Part shown: piece after piece, positions 24,492 through 32,807 of the stretch
Position numbering within the stretch: position 1 is the stretch's first letter
Layout: the number at the start of each line of letters is the position of its first letter
Assembly: GCF_001593385.1 (NCBI RefSeq)
Contig: NZ_LUVZ01000003.1
Span: 1 to 64,000, forward strand
Direction: 5' to 3'
From: Chryseobacterium cucumeris
GTDB taxonomy: Bacteria; Bacteroidota; Bacteroidia; Flavobacteriales; Weeksellaceae
Length of the DNA stretch: 64,000 nucleotides
The notes under the pieces: model-generated
Seen by the model: only the letters and a program-made list of their open reading frames with translations
Told to the model about the DNA's origin: nothing
Databases searched by the model: none
Translations under genes and position numbers: made by a program

Positions 24492-26153
24492 TTAAGGCCA
24501 GATCACCCCGGATTGTTTAGGGCTTGTCCATGGTTTTCCTGCAGGGCTTGTTCCCGGATGGGCAGCAAGACATTCACTTACCCATGTAGCACCCACAGCG
24601 TGAGATTTTACTTTTTTTACAGAACAATAAGTAGTGCCGAAGTTATCTTTATACAGCTGATAGTTAGGATAAGCTCCTTTAGCAACTAACTCTTCATCAT
24701 GAAGAAATTCAACGTCATCACTTACCTCAGCCGGATAATCCACAACCGCACCCAGAACCCATGCTATGGAATCTCTGTTGTTACCAGCCACCAGACTTGG
24801 CGGAGGACTGAGTGTAATCTTGATGGAAGATTTAGAATGGTCTACAGAGTAGGAAGAAGAATACGTAGATTCTTTAACGCTTGCCAACGGAATTCCTAAG
24901 AAAGAAAGCGTGGCTGAAGAAGATTGCTCAAAAGTTTTCTGAATACTTTTATAATCTTCACCTGTTACCGTGATCTCTACAGTAGGATAATTGGAAATCG
25001 CTACTCCATTCAGTAACCCGAAAGGTCCTTCCGGTCCGAATTTCATCCCCGGATCCGGAGAAAACTTATATCCTGAGATATTCTCTTTGTCAGCGCTATT
25101 AATCTGCGCTTTACGGATAGGGTCAAACCACGCCCAGTACATATTGCTGGCAATATTAAAGTCTTTGGGTCCAAAGTTCACAAGCGTAACTCCCGTAAAC
25201 ATCATCGAGATCTGGATGGAGTTTTTGCTGATTGCAATATCTTCACTGAAATAATTGGCATTCCCCCCAATTCCTAAGGTAAAGAAATCAAAGATAGGAA
25301 TAGAAAAACCAGTCTTCCCTTCTACGGAAACACTGAAACGGCTTTCAGATTCACGGGTCACTTGCATATCAATCTGAGCGGTCTGAGAAGTATTTTTAAG
25401 CCCATTTAAAATTTCGTTAAGCGGAGTGGTCACCTCAAAAGCCGGTAAAATACTATCGTCATTCAATAGCAGTCCGCCATTTTCTTTTTTAGGGTTCTGT
25501 ACATTCTTCAATGCTTTGGAAAGGTAACCGTTATTCATCGTTACATTGTTCTGTAATGATATTGTAGCTCCCAGCGCATCCAGATAATTGGCTAAGACAG
25601 GGAGAATGGGTTTACCACTTGCCGGGGTCTTATTCAATAATGCATCAAGGTTATCACTCTTCTGAATCTGGTATAAAGTAGTGGAAGGATTCGCCCATTC
25701 CGTAGCTATTTTATCCATAATGATATCAATAGGCTGCATGGTCTCGGTAGCAGGAGGAAGCGTATTATAAGCCGCTACCCAGGCATTGAGTAAAGCCATT
25801 TGCTGATCTGTAGCTCTTGTATGGGCATCATTCAGGACAGCAGTATCTTGTACAGATAAAGAATAATTGACTTTTGAGAACGCATCAATAAAATAATTGG
25901 TAAACACCTGATCCAGCTGCACTGGTTCAGTATTGGCTCTAAGGTTGGAAGAGATCCAGTCGTAAGTTTTCTTATTAAACTTCAGATTAGAAGGGTCCTG
26001 CCAGTAATAAGGAAAATTTCCTTTTCCGTTAATGGTGATCGCAGACAGTTTTGTACTTAAAACACTGGAAAGAATATCATTAGCTCTGTCTTTCAGTTCT
26101 GTAATAATTTGTGATGCTTCTACAAAGGGAGCAACATTTTCTGGATTTTTCAT
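24492..26153 (-). CDS. Orphan soluble protein of unknown function, 553 residues
   Basis: I do not recognise a family. There is no signal peptide or membrane span. The N-terminal half is helical (ENVAPFVEASQIITELKDRA; DRANDILSSVLS), and the C-terminal half is beta-rich (VEITVTGEDYKSIQKTFEQS; SSIKITLSPPPSLVAG), with a Trp/Cys-bearing end (TYCSVKKVKSHAVGATWVSE, CLAAHPGTSP). The open frame extends 49 codons upstream, but that part is Lys/Gln-rich and unconserved in style; the ATG at 26153 is chosen. It stands alone. A secreted-effector or toxin-like role cannot be told from sequence. Confidence 0.65.
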   Translation of the reverse strand: MKNPENVAPFVEASQIITELKDRANDILSSVLSTKLSAITINGKGNFPYYWQDPSNLKFNKKTYDWISSNLRANTEPVQLDQVFTNYFIDAFSKVNYSLSVQDTAVLNDAHTRATDQQMALLNAWVAAYNTLPPATETMQPIDIIMDKIATEWANPSTTLYQIQKSDNLDALLNKTPASGKPILPVLANYLDALGATISLQNNVTMNNGYLSKALKNVQNPKKENGGLLLNDDSILPAFEVTTPLNEILNGLKNTSQTAQIDMQVTRESESRFSVSVEGKTGFSIPIFDFFTLGIGGNANYFSEDIAISKNSIQISMMFTGVTLVNFGPKDFNIASNMYWAWFDPIRKAQINSADKENISGYKFSPDPGMKFGPEGPFGLLNGVAISNYPTVEITVTGEDYKSIQKTFEQSSSATLSFLGIPLASVKESTYSSSYSVDHSKSSIKITLSPPPSLVAGNNRDSIAWVLGAVVDYPAEVSDDVEFLHDEELVAKGAYPNYQLYKDNFGTTYCSVKKVKSHAVGATWVSECLAAHPGTSPAGKPWTSPKQSGVIWP

Positions 26154-26461
26154 GATAATAATATTGATATGGTTCCTACTCTTTTCTTGGCTTTTCGGAT
26201 GCTGCCGTTGTTCAGGGTTTTGAAGCTTCTTTTGAACATACCAAAGTAACGGCGAAAAAAGAGCGAATTTCAGAGTATAAGTTTCCGATTTTGAAGCCAA
26301 GTATTTGTACTGTAGACGATAGGCATTTGTACGTATAAAAAAGAATTCATTACTTTAAACATCAACATTTGGGAAAATCTGTTTCATCCGTGGGAAAAAT
26401 AAATCTTCTATAATTTAATTTTTAAAGATCAGACCACTAGGTAAATAGCTTAAATAAATTC

Positions 26462-26469
26462 TATATTTG
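26462..26469 (+). promoter_or_regulatory. -7 promoter box for the GNAT gene
   Basis: TATATTTG lies 27 nt before the ATG at 26497 and excludes the longer TTG-initiated frame beginning at 26467. The gap 26154-26496 holds nothing else. Confidence 0.6.
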
Positions 26470-26496
26470 AAAACCAATCAACACCTATCTCACACC

Positions 26497-26982
26497 ATGA
26501 AAGATATTCAACATGACATCAAACTCAGGCCGACTGTAGTGGAAGATTTAGAAACTCTTTTTCAGTTTCAGCTTGATTATGAAGCCAATCATCTGGCAGC
26601 ATTTACATCAAAAGATTCTACCAATAAAGAAGCCTATATCGCCAAGTTCACCAAACTACTGGCTGATCCCACCATCAACAACCAAACGATCATTGCCGGT
26701 ACAGTGATCGTTGGAAGTATAGCCAAGTTTATCATGGAAGATGATGTCGAAATCACTTATTGGATTGACAAAAATTTCTGGGGAAAAGGTATTGCCACAA
26801 CCGCTCTAAAAGATTTTCTCACAATAGAAACCACAAGACCAATTTTTGGACGGGTTGCCTTTGATAATCTGGGTTCACAAAAGGTTTTGGAAAAATGTGG
26901 TTTTGTAAAAATCGGTACCGATAAAGGGTTTGCCAATGCCAGACAAACTGAAATTGAGGAGTTTATTTACAGACATGACTAA
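26497..26982 (+). CDS. GNAT family N-acetyltransferase
   Basis: 161 residues of the RimJ/RimL-like type. The acetyl-CoA loop region reads YWIDKNFWGKGIATTALKDF (about 88-107), preceded by VGSIAKFIMEDDVEIT and followed by GRVAFDNLGSQKVLEKCGFV (about 120-140). The acceptor (protein N-terminus, amino acid or small molecule) cannot be told. It is convergent with the SDR gene and only 11 nt from it. Confidence 0.88.
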   Translation: MKDIQHDIKLRPTVVEDLETLFQFQLDYEANHLAAFTSKDSTNKEAYIAKFTKLLADPTINNQTIIAGTVIVGSIAKFIMEDDVEITYWIDKNFWGKGIATTALKDFLTIETTRPIFGRVAFDNLGSQKVLEKCGFVKIGTDKGFANARQTEIEEFIYRHD

Positions 26983-26993
26983 CTATTGACTCA

Positions 26994-27797
26994 TTAGCCA
27001 AAAAAATGTTCATTCATCTCATTAATTACCGTTTCTATTCCTTCTTTTCTCAACCATTCATACTCAGAAGTTGCCAATGCACCAGCAATATAATGAAGCT
27101 GCTCTCTGTTGTCTGTGGCGGCTTCATACACAATATCAGCAATGGTTTCAGGAGTATCACGTTTTGAGGATGAATCGGCTCTCATGGCTGTTATATATTG
27201 ATTAAAAATAGACTGGTAATCCGGATGCGAAACCATTTGTGCATTATTTCCGAAATTGGTCTGCATATAAGCAGGAACTACTGTTTTAATCTTAATATTC
27301 CACTCTTTCAGTTCATAGCTCATTCCTTCAGACCACTTTTCCAATGCAGATTTTGTGGCAGCATATACGGAAACAAACGGGTAAGGAATATTGGCAGTAG
27401 ATGATGTTACCGTAATAATTGTTCCATTTTTTCTGGCTCTTAAATAAGGAAGAAATGACTTTGTCACCAGTAGTGTTCCTAAGAAATTGGTATTGATCTG
27501 GCTGGCAAGCTGTTCATACTCAATTCCTTCAAAAGGTCCCATAAGTCCGTAAGCAGCATTATTAAGGACTACGTCTACCGGACCTATTTTTTCTGCTTTT
27601 GAAGCAATTTCTGAAATCTGTTTCGAATCGCTGATATCTAATTTCAGGAGATGAATGTTAGACCATTCTGTAAGTTCAGTTTCTTTTTCAGGATATCGCA
27701 TTGCTGCAATTACCGTCCAGCCTTTTGATGCAAACAGTTTGGCGGTGGCTTTTCCCAGTCCTGATGAAGCGCCGGTAATGAAAATTGTTGGGTTCAT
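26994..27797 (-). CDS. Short-chain dehydrogenase/reductase (SDR)
   Basis: 267 residues, classical SDR. The NAD(P) motif TGASSGLG is at 8-15, NNAAYG at 79-84, catalytic Ser at about 133, Tyr145 and Lys149 (YAATK). The AAMR at the end of beta-2 suggests NADP preference. The substrate is unknown. It lies directly downstream of a Crp/Fnr gene on the same strand, and a copy of the same operator precedes each gene, so the SDR is the likely target of that regulator. Confidence 0.9.
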   Translation of the reverse strand: MNPTIFITGASSGLGKATAKLFASKGWTVIAAMRYPEKETELTEWSNIHLLKLDISDSKQISEIASKAEKIGPVDVVLNNAAYGLMGPFEGIEYEQLASQINTNFLGTLLVTKSFLPYLRARKNGTIITVTSSTANIPYPFVSVYAATKSALEKWSEGMSYELKEWNIKIKTVVPAYMQTNFGNNAQMVSHPDYQSIFNQYITAMRADSSSKRDTPETIADIVYEAATDNREQLHYIAGALATSEYEWLRKEGIETVINEMNEHFFG

Positions 27798-27822
27798 TTT
27801 TTATTGTTTTAGATTGATATTG

Positions 27823-27867
27823 CAAAGTTGCAACGATAAAAAAAGAACCTGTTTACCATTTGGTAAA
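27823..27867 (-). promoter_or_regulatory. Promoter and operator of the SDR gene
   Basis: On the minus strand the operator TTTACCAAATGGTAAA (27867-27852; plus strand TTTACCATTTGGTAAA) lies 21 nt upstream of CAACTTTG (27830-27823), a near-consensus -7 box, 25 nt before the ATG. The same geometry (20 nt) is found before the Crp/Fnr gene. Confidence 0.65.
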
Positions 27868-27874
27868 AAGCATC

Positions 27875-28432
27875 TTACCTGATATTTTTCCTGATTCTGC
27901 TTAATGACTGCTGCGTGATTCCAAGATAAGAAGCGATATAGGACAAAGGAATACGATTGACCAATGTGGGGTATTTTTCCATAAATTCCAGATAGCGGGT
28001 GGTGGCATCCTGAGAGACTAACGGGCTTACTCTTTCCAGCTTTTGGGCAAGGGCTTTATTGGTCACTTTTTGAATAATATTTTCCCAGTCGATAATGGTA
28101 TCTGAAATTTCTTTCCAATCCTGATTAGAAAACACAAGCAGTTTACAATCCGTAGCTGCCTGAATATATTCTGTGGAAGGCACATTTTTCAGATTGAAGA
28201 GCAAATGTTTTTCTTCAATAAAGATCTTGGTAATTTCTTCCCCTTTATTGTTATAATAGCAGATACGAATGATTCCGTCAAGAATAAAACCTACCTGCCT
28301 GAGGACTTTTCCTGCTTCTGCAAAATACTCATCTTTGCTTAGCTCAACCTCTTTTGCTTTGCTTGTGATGAGGTCTATTTGCTGCTGGTTCAAATGACCA
28401 AACTGCAGAATAAATTCTATAAACTCTTTCAT
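27875..28432 (-). CDS. Crp/Fnr family regulator of the adjacent SDR
   Basis: 185 residues from the ATG at 28432; the longer frame begins upstream of the promoter box. It has the cyclic-nucleotide-binding-like barrel (SKDEYFAEAGKVLRQVGFIL, then DGIIRICYYNNKGEEITKIF) and a C-terminal winged helix (SYIASYLGITQQSLSRIRKN). No Cys cluster is visible. Identical palindromes before this gene and before the SDR gene suggest autoregulation and control of the SDR. The effector is unknown. Confidence 0.87.
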   Translation of the reverse strand: MKEFIEFILQFGHLNQQQIDLITSKAKEVELSKDEYFAEAGKVLRQVGFILDGIIRICYYNNKGEEITKIFIEEKHLLFNLKNVPSTEYIQAATDCKLLVFSNQDWKEISDTIIDWENIIQKVTNKALAQKLERVSPLVSQDATTRYLEFMEKYPTLVNRIPLSYIASYLGITQQSLSRIRKNIR

Positions 28433-28437
28433 AACGA

Positions 28438-28481
28438 CAAAGTTAGCCATTATCATTTGGGTGTATTTACCATTTGGTAAA
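28438..28481 (-). promoter_or_regulatory. Promoter and operator of the Crp/Fnr gene
   Basis: The minus strand has TAACTTTG (28445-28438) 5 nt before the ATG, and the operator palindrome (28481-28466; plus strand TTTACCATTTGGTAAA) 20 nt further upstream, in the place of the -33 element. The very short leader suggests a leaderless or nearly leaderless mRNA. Confidence 0.65.
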
Positions 28482-28516
28482 AAATGACATCATTAAAATG
28501 ACTGTAGCGCTATTCT

Positions 28517-28663
28517 TTAAAATCTGTGGATGAGGAAAGTTCCTTCCAATATTGTATCTGTTCTGAAGACATTAAACTGTCCGTCATTTTTGGGAAAATC
28601 GCCTGATAAAGCTTCCTATTTATTCCTGTAAAACTCATCAAGTGTCTCGGTAGTTTTTGCCAT
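28517..28663 (-). pseudogene. Relic of an AraC-type regulator N-terminus
   Basis: The frame starts with ATG (28663) and reads MAKTTETLDEFYRNK, then an in-frame TAG (28618-28616), then EALSGDFPKNDGQFNVFRTD and a few more residues to TAA. 'ETLxEFYxxK ... GxFNVFR' is how many flavobacterial AraC regulators begin. The remaining ~250 residues, including the HTH, are gone. It lies between the Crp/Fnr and LysR genes. Confidence 0.5.
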
Positions 28664-28686
28664 AACCTTTATTTTCCCGGTAAAAT

Positions 28687-29550
28687 TTATACCTCTAAAT
28701 GCATATCAATAAAACATTGTAATGCTCTTGACTGTGGTCCGTCTTTTCTGAAAACAAGAATGGTATTCATCGTTCCCAGCTGCTTATTCAGTTTATAGGT
28801 CTTAATGCCTCTTCCGGCATAATATTTAGTAACCACTTCTTCCGGCAATATGCTGACTCCCAATCCTGCTTCCACAAAGTTGATGACTCCTTCAATGGAA
28901 TTCAGAACTGTACTTTTGTAGTTAAGAATTCCTTTGTGGCTTAACCAGGATTCTAATCTTTCTCTGAAAATACATCCTTCATCAAATACCACTATTTTTA
29001 AGGGTTCTTTATCCATCAACGTCTGCAGATCCGGACCTTTTGAGGAAGCCAGAATCACAAGCTGTTCTTCCTTAATGCAGATTTTTTCCAGTCCTTTGGC
29101 ATTCACTGGAGCAGAAACAAAGGCAGCATCCAGGTTGTAATTCAAAACATCAGACAACACTGAATCTCTGGTATCTGATTTGAATTCAAGCTCAATATCA
29201 GGAAATTTTTCATCAAAAGTATGGAGGATTTCCGGAACTTTCAGCGCCATGGTTGTTTCTATACAGCCTATTTTCAGACATCCTCTGATATTATCACCAC
29301 TCCGGATATTATTTTTTGCTTCTTCCACCAAATGTTGAATCTGTTTTGAATACTGCATCAGGATCATCCCTTCAGAAGTAAGCTCTACCCTTCTGGATGT
29401 ACGGGAGAAAAGCTTTGTATCAAACTCATCCTCAAGACTTTTTATTCTTGCCGTAACGTTTGACTGAACCGTAAACATCACAGAAGCAGCCTTTGTAAAA
29501 CTTCCCGTTTCAGCTACGGCTTCAAATATTTTCAAATCATTAATGTTCAT
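28687..29550 (-). CDS. LysR family transcriptional regulator
   Basis: 287 residues from the ATG at 29550 (MNINDLKIFEAVAETGSFTK); the longer frame starts at TTG. N-terminal winged HTH (about 1-60, with AASVMFTVQSNVTARIKSLE) and a periplasmic-binding-like effector domain (about 90-285). It is divergent from the dehalogenase-like hydrolase and the quinone-oxidoreductase-like gene, the standard layout for a LysR regulator and its targets. Confidence 0.9.
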   Translation of the reverse strand: MNINDLKIFEAVAETGSFTKAASVMFTVQSNVTARIKSLEDEFDTKLFSRTSRRVELTSEGMILMQYSKQIQHLVEEAKNNIRSGDNIRGCLKIGCIETTMALKVPEILHTFDEKFPDIELEFKSDTRDSVLSDVLNYNLDAAFVSAPVNAKGLEKICIKEEQLVILASSKGPDLQTLMDKEPLKIVVFDEGCIFRERLESWLSHKGILNYKSTVLNSIEGVINFVEAGLGVSILPEEVVTKYYAGRGIKTYKLNKQLGTMNTILVFRKDGPQSRALQCFIDMHLEV

Positions 29551-29618
29551 CTTAATCAATCATTATTAGTGATCCAATTCATTACAATTAATCGTTTTTA
29601 ATAATCAAATATCCGTAT

Positions 29619-29626
29619 TAATTTTG
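29619..29626 (+). promoter_or_regulatory. -7 promoter box for the hydrolase/reductase operon
   Basis: TAATTTTG fits the consensus. It is 18 nt before the ancestral signal-peptide ATG (29645) and 127 nt before the present start (29754). Confidence 0.5.
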
Positions 29627-29644
29627 GACTATCAAAAAAAATAA

Positions 29645-29753
29645 ATGAAAATAATTTCAAGACCATTCATTGCAGGTGTATCAGTTGTCCTTTTTCACTG
29701 GCACTATGACAATGGCATAAAACAATCAAAAATTATATGTAAATAATCACATT
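29645..29753 (+). pseudogene. Disrupted signal-peptide coding segment of the hydrolase gene
   Basis: From ATG 29645 the frame reads MKIISRPFIAGVSVVLF and then shifts out at a TTTTT run (29691-29695). Dropping one T restores FTGTMTMA, a typical signal-peptide end, then a TAA (29718-29720), then NNQKLYVNNHI, in frame with the hydrolase ATG at 29754. Two lesions, a +1 T and a CAA-to-TAA-like change, therefore separate an export signal from an intact enzyme. The 33-residue peptide still encoded ends at 29746. Confidence 0.65.
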
Positions 29754-30623
29754 ATGAAAAATCAACCTGTTCACTACCGCAACATCAAAGTAAATGATTT
29801 AAATCTGTTTTACAGAGAAGCAGGTCCAGCCAATGCGCCTACGATACTTCTTTTACACGGCTATCCTACCTCATCTCATATGTTCAGAAATCTGATCCCG
29901 ATTTTAAGCAAAAAATACCATGTCATAGCACCGGATCTACCGGGATTCGGTTATTCTGACGCTCCTGATCATAAGGAGTTCTCTTATACCTTCGACAATC
30001 TTGCAGCAACCGTACAGGCATTTGTAGAAAAGCTGGATATGAAACGTTTTGCTATTTACATCTTTGATTACGGCGCTCCGGTAGGTTTACGTCTCGCGAT
30101 GAACAATCCTGAGAAAATTACAGGGATCATTTCACAAAACGGAAATGCATATGAAGAAGGATTAAGCAGTGAATGGAATCCGATCCAAAAATACTGGCAT
30201 GACACAACGGAAGCCAACCGTCTTGCATTAAAAGGTTTTGTTTCTAAAGAAGTTACTTTGTTTCAGTATCAGCATGGTGTGTCTGATCCTTCTTTGATTG
30301 CTCCGGAAGCCTATACTCTTGATCAAAAATTCCTTGACCGACCTGGAAATATTGAAATCCAGCTGGATCTGGTTAAAGATTACAGAACCAATGTGGCTTT
30401 ATATCCAAAATTCCATGAATATTTCAGAAAGCATCAGCCCAAATTATTACTGGTATGGGGGAACAAAGATCCCTATTTCCTACCTGCAGGAGCTGAAGCT
30501 TATAAAAAAGATCTGCCGGAAGCCAAATTAAAATTTTATGACACCGGACATTTTGCCCTGGAAACGAATACGGAAGAAATAGGTGCTGAAATCTTTGAAT
30601 TCATGGGAACATTACCTCGATAG
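29754..30623 (+). CDS. Alpha/beta hydrolase with Asp nucleophile (epoxide hydrolase/haloalkane dehalogenase type)
   Basis: 289 residues. HGYP oxyanion motif at 35-38, nucleophile elbow IFDYGAPVG with Asp105 in place of Ser, second acid in WGNKDPYF (Asp239), and base in DTGHFALE (His266). An Asp nucleophile is the mark of epoxide hydrolases and haloalkane dehalogenases. The present ATG gives a cytosolic enzyme, but an in-frame broken signal peptide lies just upstream. It probably forms an operon with the oxidoreductase at 30672 under the divergent LysR regulator. Confidence 0.88.
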   Translation: MKNQPVHYRNIKVNDLNLFYREAGPANAPTILLLHGYPTSSHMFRNLIPILSKKYHVIAPDLPGFGYSDAPDHKEFSYTFDNLAATVQAFVEKLDMKRFAIYIFDYGAPVGLRLAMNNPEKITGIISQNGNAYEEGLSSEWNPIQKYWHDTTEANRLALKGFVSKEVTLFQYQHGVSDPSLIAPEAYTLDQKFLDRPGNIEIQLDLVKDYRTNVALYPKFHEYFRKHQPKLLLVWGNKDPYFLPAGAEAYKKDLPEAKLKFYDTGHFALETNTEEIGAEIFEFMGTLPR

Positions 30624-30671
30624 TGGCTATAAGCTATTGAATCAATTAAGAAATAATCGAAACATTTCATT

Positions 30672-31634
30672 ATGAAGACAATTGTCATTAAAAACTTTGG
30701 CGGACCTGAAGTTCTGCAACTTGCGGAAATGCCTGTTCCTATGATAACAAATCCTTCTCAGGTATTAGTAAAAGTACGAGCAACATCTATTAATCCTCTT
30801 GATTATCAGATAAGACGGGGAGATTATGAATCATTTTTCGAACTCCCTATTATAACGGGTCATGATATCGCTGGTGATATTATGACTGTAGGTGAAGCGG
30901 TCAAACAATGGAAGCCTGGTGATAAAGTCTACTATTCTCCTCGCTTTGGCAGCTCAGGCAGTTATGCGGAGTATCACCTTACTGATGAGTCCTCATTATC
31001 CAGAATGCCGGATAACATCAGCTATGAAGAGGCTGCTGCCATTCCACTTATTGGAGGAACAGTTTGGGAAATGCTTGTAGTAAGAGCTCAATTGAAAAAA
31101 GGAGACAGCATTCTCATTCTTGGTGGTGCAGGTGGCGTAGGAACACTGGCTATACAAGTTGCGAAATCACTGGGTGCTTTTGTGTATACAACTGGACAAA
31201 GTGTTCTGCATGAGGAATTAAAAAAGCTTGGAGCAGATGTAGTCATTGATCACCATAAGGAAAACTGGATTGAAGAAATAAAAGCACATACCAACGGAAA
31301 AGGAGTTAATGTGATTATTGATACTGTAGGAGGAACAACACTTTCAGACAGCCCACTTGCTTTAGCAGATTATGGTTCTGTTGTAACACTGGTAGATATT
31401 CCACAACCTCAAAACCTTATCAATGCCTGGGAAAAAAATGCCACCTATCATTTTGTTTTTACCCGACAAAGCAGAGATGAGCTGTATCAGATCACTGAAT
31501 TAATTGAGAACGGACAAGTAAAACCTGTGATAGACAGTATATATCCGCTTGAAGAGGTTCAAAAAGCTCATCAAAGAATAGAGGATTCTAAACGGGACAG
31601 ACCTTTATTGGGGAAGATTGTACTTACAGTGTAA
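30672..31634 (+). CDS. NADP-dependent quinone oxidoreductase-like MDR enzyme
   Basis: 320 residues, zinc-free medium-chain reductase. GroES-like domain about 1-120, Rossmann motif ILGGAGGVG at 149-157. The usual catalytic Cys/His zinc ligands are absent. It likely reduces a quinone, enone or aldehyde with NADPH. It lies 48 nt after the hydrolase gene, and a strong terminator closes the unit. Confidence 0.88.
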   Translation: MKTIVIKNFGGPEVLQLAEMPVPMITNPSQVLVKVRATSINPLDYQIRRGDYESFFELPIITGHDIAGDIMTVGEAVKQWKPGDKVYYSPRFGSSGSYAEYHLTDESSLSRMPDNISYEEAAAIPLIGGTVWEMLVVRAQLKKGDSILILGGAGGVGTLAIQVAKSLGAFVYTTGQSVLHEELKKLGADVVIDHHKENWIEEIKAHTNGKGVNVIIDTVGGTTLSDSPLALADYGSVVTLVDIPQPQNLINAWEKNATYHFVFTRQSRDELYQITELIENGQVKPVIDSIYPLEEVQKAHQRIEDSKRDRPLLGKIVLTV

Positions 31635-31662
31635 TTATTTTATTAGAAGGTCATCAAAATCG

Positions 31663-31694
31663 AAAACATCATTGTATTCAATGATGTTTTGTTA
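31663..31694. terminator. Terminator after the oxidoreductase gene
   Basis: A perfect 12-bp stem, AAAACATCATTG (31663-31674) with CAATGATGTTTT (31679-31690) and a 4-nt loop. T-rich sequence on both sides allows action on the convergent MaoC gene as well. Confidence 0.85.
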
Positions 31695-31739
31695 TTTATA
31701 AAATGCAAAATATCAACAACTTGAACATTCACAATAAAA

Positions 31740-32201
31740 TCAATCTTTAAAATGATAAAGGAAAATCACATCTCCAGTATAGGCAGGTTTCACATGGTCT
31801 TTAATCAGGAGTTTGGCTTCCACGATTGCTTTTACAGTTCCTCTGAGGTTAGTAACAGATTTTACGGTTGCCTGTAGTTTGACATCACTATTTACGGGAA
31901 CAGCTTCTCCGAACTTAAGATTTTCTATTCCGTAATTGATTTCCATTTTTACATTTCTCACATCTGCAATCTGTTTCCAGAGATAGGGAATCAAAGATAA
32001 TGTTAAATACCCATGAGCAATGGTTGATTTAAAAGGTCCTTCTTTCTCTGCCTTTTTCTGATCCGTATGAATCCACTGCTGATCCAGGGTGGCATCTGCA
32101 AATCTATTAATCTGATCCTGACTTATCGTATGCCAGGCAGAATCTCCCAGCATTTGCCCTTCAAGAGACTTATACTCACTAAAATTATTAATAATAATCA
32201 T
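31740..32201 (-). CDS. MaoC-like (R-specific) enoyl-CoA hydratase
   Basis: 153 residues, hot-dog fold. The catalytic pattern is FADATLDQQWIHTD (about 34-47, Asp and His) followed by STIAHGYLTLSLIP (about 59-72). It matches the single-domain MaoC proteins that hydrate trans-2-enoyl-CoA or enoyl-ACP. There are no fatty acid genes beside it, so its pathway is unclear. Confidence 0.87.
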   Translation of the reverse strand: MIIINNFSEYKSLEGQMLGDSAWHTISQDQINRFADATLDQQWIHTDQKKAEKEGPFKSTIAHGYLTLSLIPYLWKQIADVRNVKMEINYGIENLKFGEAVPVNSDVKLQATVKSVTNLRGTVKAIVEAKLLIKDHVKPAYTGDVIFLYHFKD

Positions 32202-32361
32202 ATCTTTTTCTGAACCTTTTAGGAATTACAATATGTACAGCTCAATCATTATCATCGTAGCCGAGTGTATATCAAGTCTGCATATTTATTTTCCAGGCAT
32301 CCGGTCTTAGTCTGTCAATATTCAGACCAATTGCTGCCTTATTTTCTTAAATCCCTGAAAA

Positions 32362-32383
32362 CCTCTTACATAAAAGTAAGAGG
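32362..32383 (-). terminator. Hairpin downstream of the cold-shock gene
   Basis: A perfect 8-bp stem, CCTCTTAC (32362-32369) with GTAAGAGG (32376-32383). The minus strand continues TTTTCAGG, so weak termination of the cold-shock transcript is possible, 175 nt after its stop. Nothing else stands out in 32202-32557. Confidence 0.4.
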
Positions 32384-32557
32384 CTAATGAACATCATGAA
32401 AATAAAAAATAAAAAGTAATCCGTATTACATCAATGTTCTTTCAGACAATATATCCAGATCCAGAAGTTTTATGGATTTGAATAAGAAAAAATATAAAAT
32501 ATGAGGCTTGATATGGCAAAGTATATTATTTCAACATATTTGCAATTGAGACTTTTA

Positions 32558-32752
32558 TTATGCCAACGTTACGTTAACAGCATTTAAACCTTTATCGCTT
32601 TTTTGTATATCAAAAACTACTTTATCATTTTCACGGATCATTCTTGTGTTTAATCCTGAAGAATGTACGAATATATCTTTACTTCCGTCTGCCGGAGTAA
32701 TAAAACCGAAGCCTTTTGCTTCATTGAAAAATTTTACGGTGCCTTCTTGCAT
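32558..32752 (-). CDS. Cold-shock protein (CspA family)
   Basis: 64 residues, single OB-fold domain. RNP1 is KGFGFI (13-18) and RNP2 is DIFVHSS (26-32). It binds single-stranded RNA/DNA and acts as an RNA chaperone. It lies 55 nt after the one-domain DEAD-box gene on the same strand, a common pairing in cold response. Confidence 0.92.
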   Translation of the reverse strand: MQEGTVKFFNEAKGFGFITPADGSKDIFVHSSGLNTRMIRENDKVVFDIQKSDKGLNAVNVTLA

Positions 32753-32807
32753 TGTAATTGTTATTAAAAAATTGTGTATTATGATCTGTAAACGCTACAG
32801 ATTTTAT

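Noticed and set aside
24453..24689. Plus-strand Cys/Arg-rich frame of 78 codons
   Set aside because: Antisense to the C-terminus of the orphan 553-residue gene; Cys and Arg arise from the reverse reading.
29645..29746. 33-residue peptide as an independent small gene
   Set aside because: Its first half is a signal peptide in the hydrolase frame and its second half is the frameshifted remainder, so it is better read as a relic.
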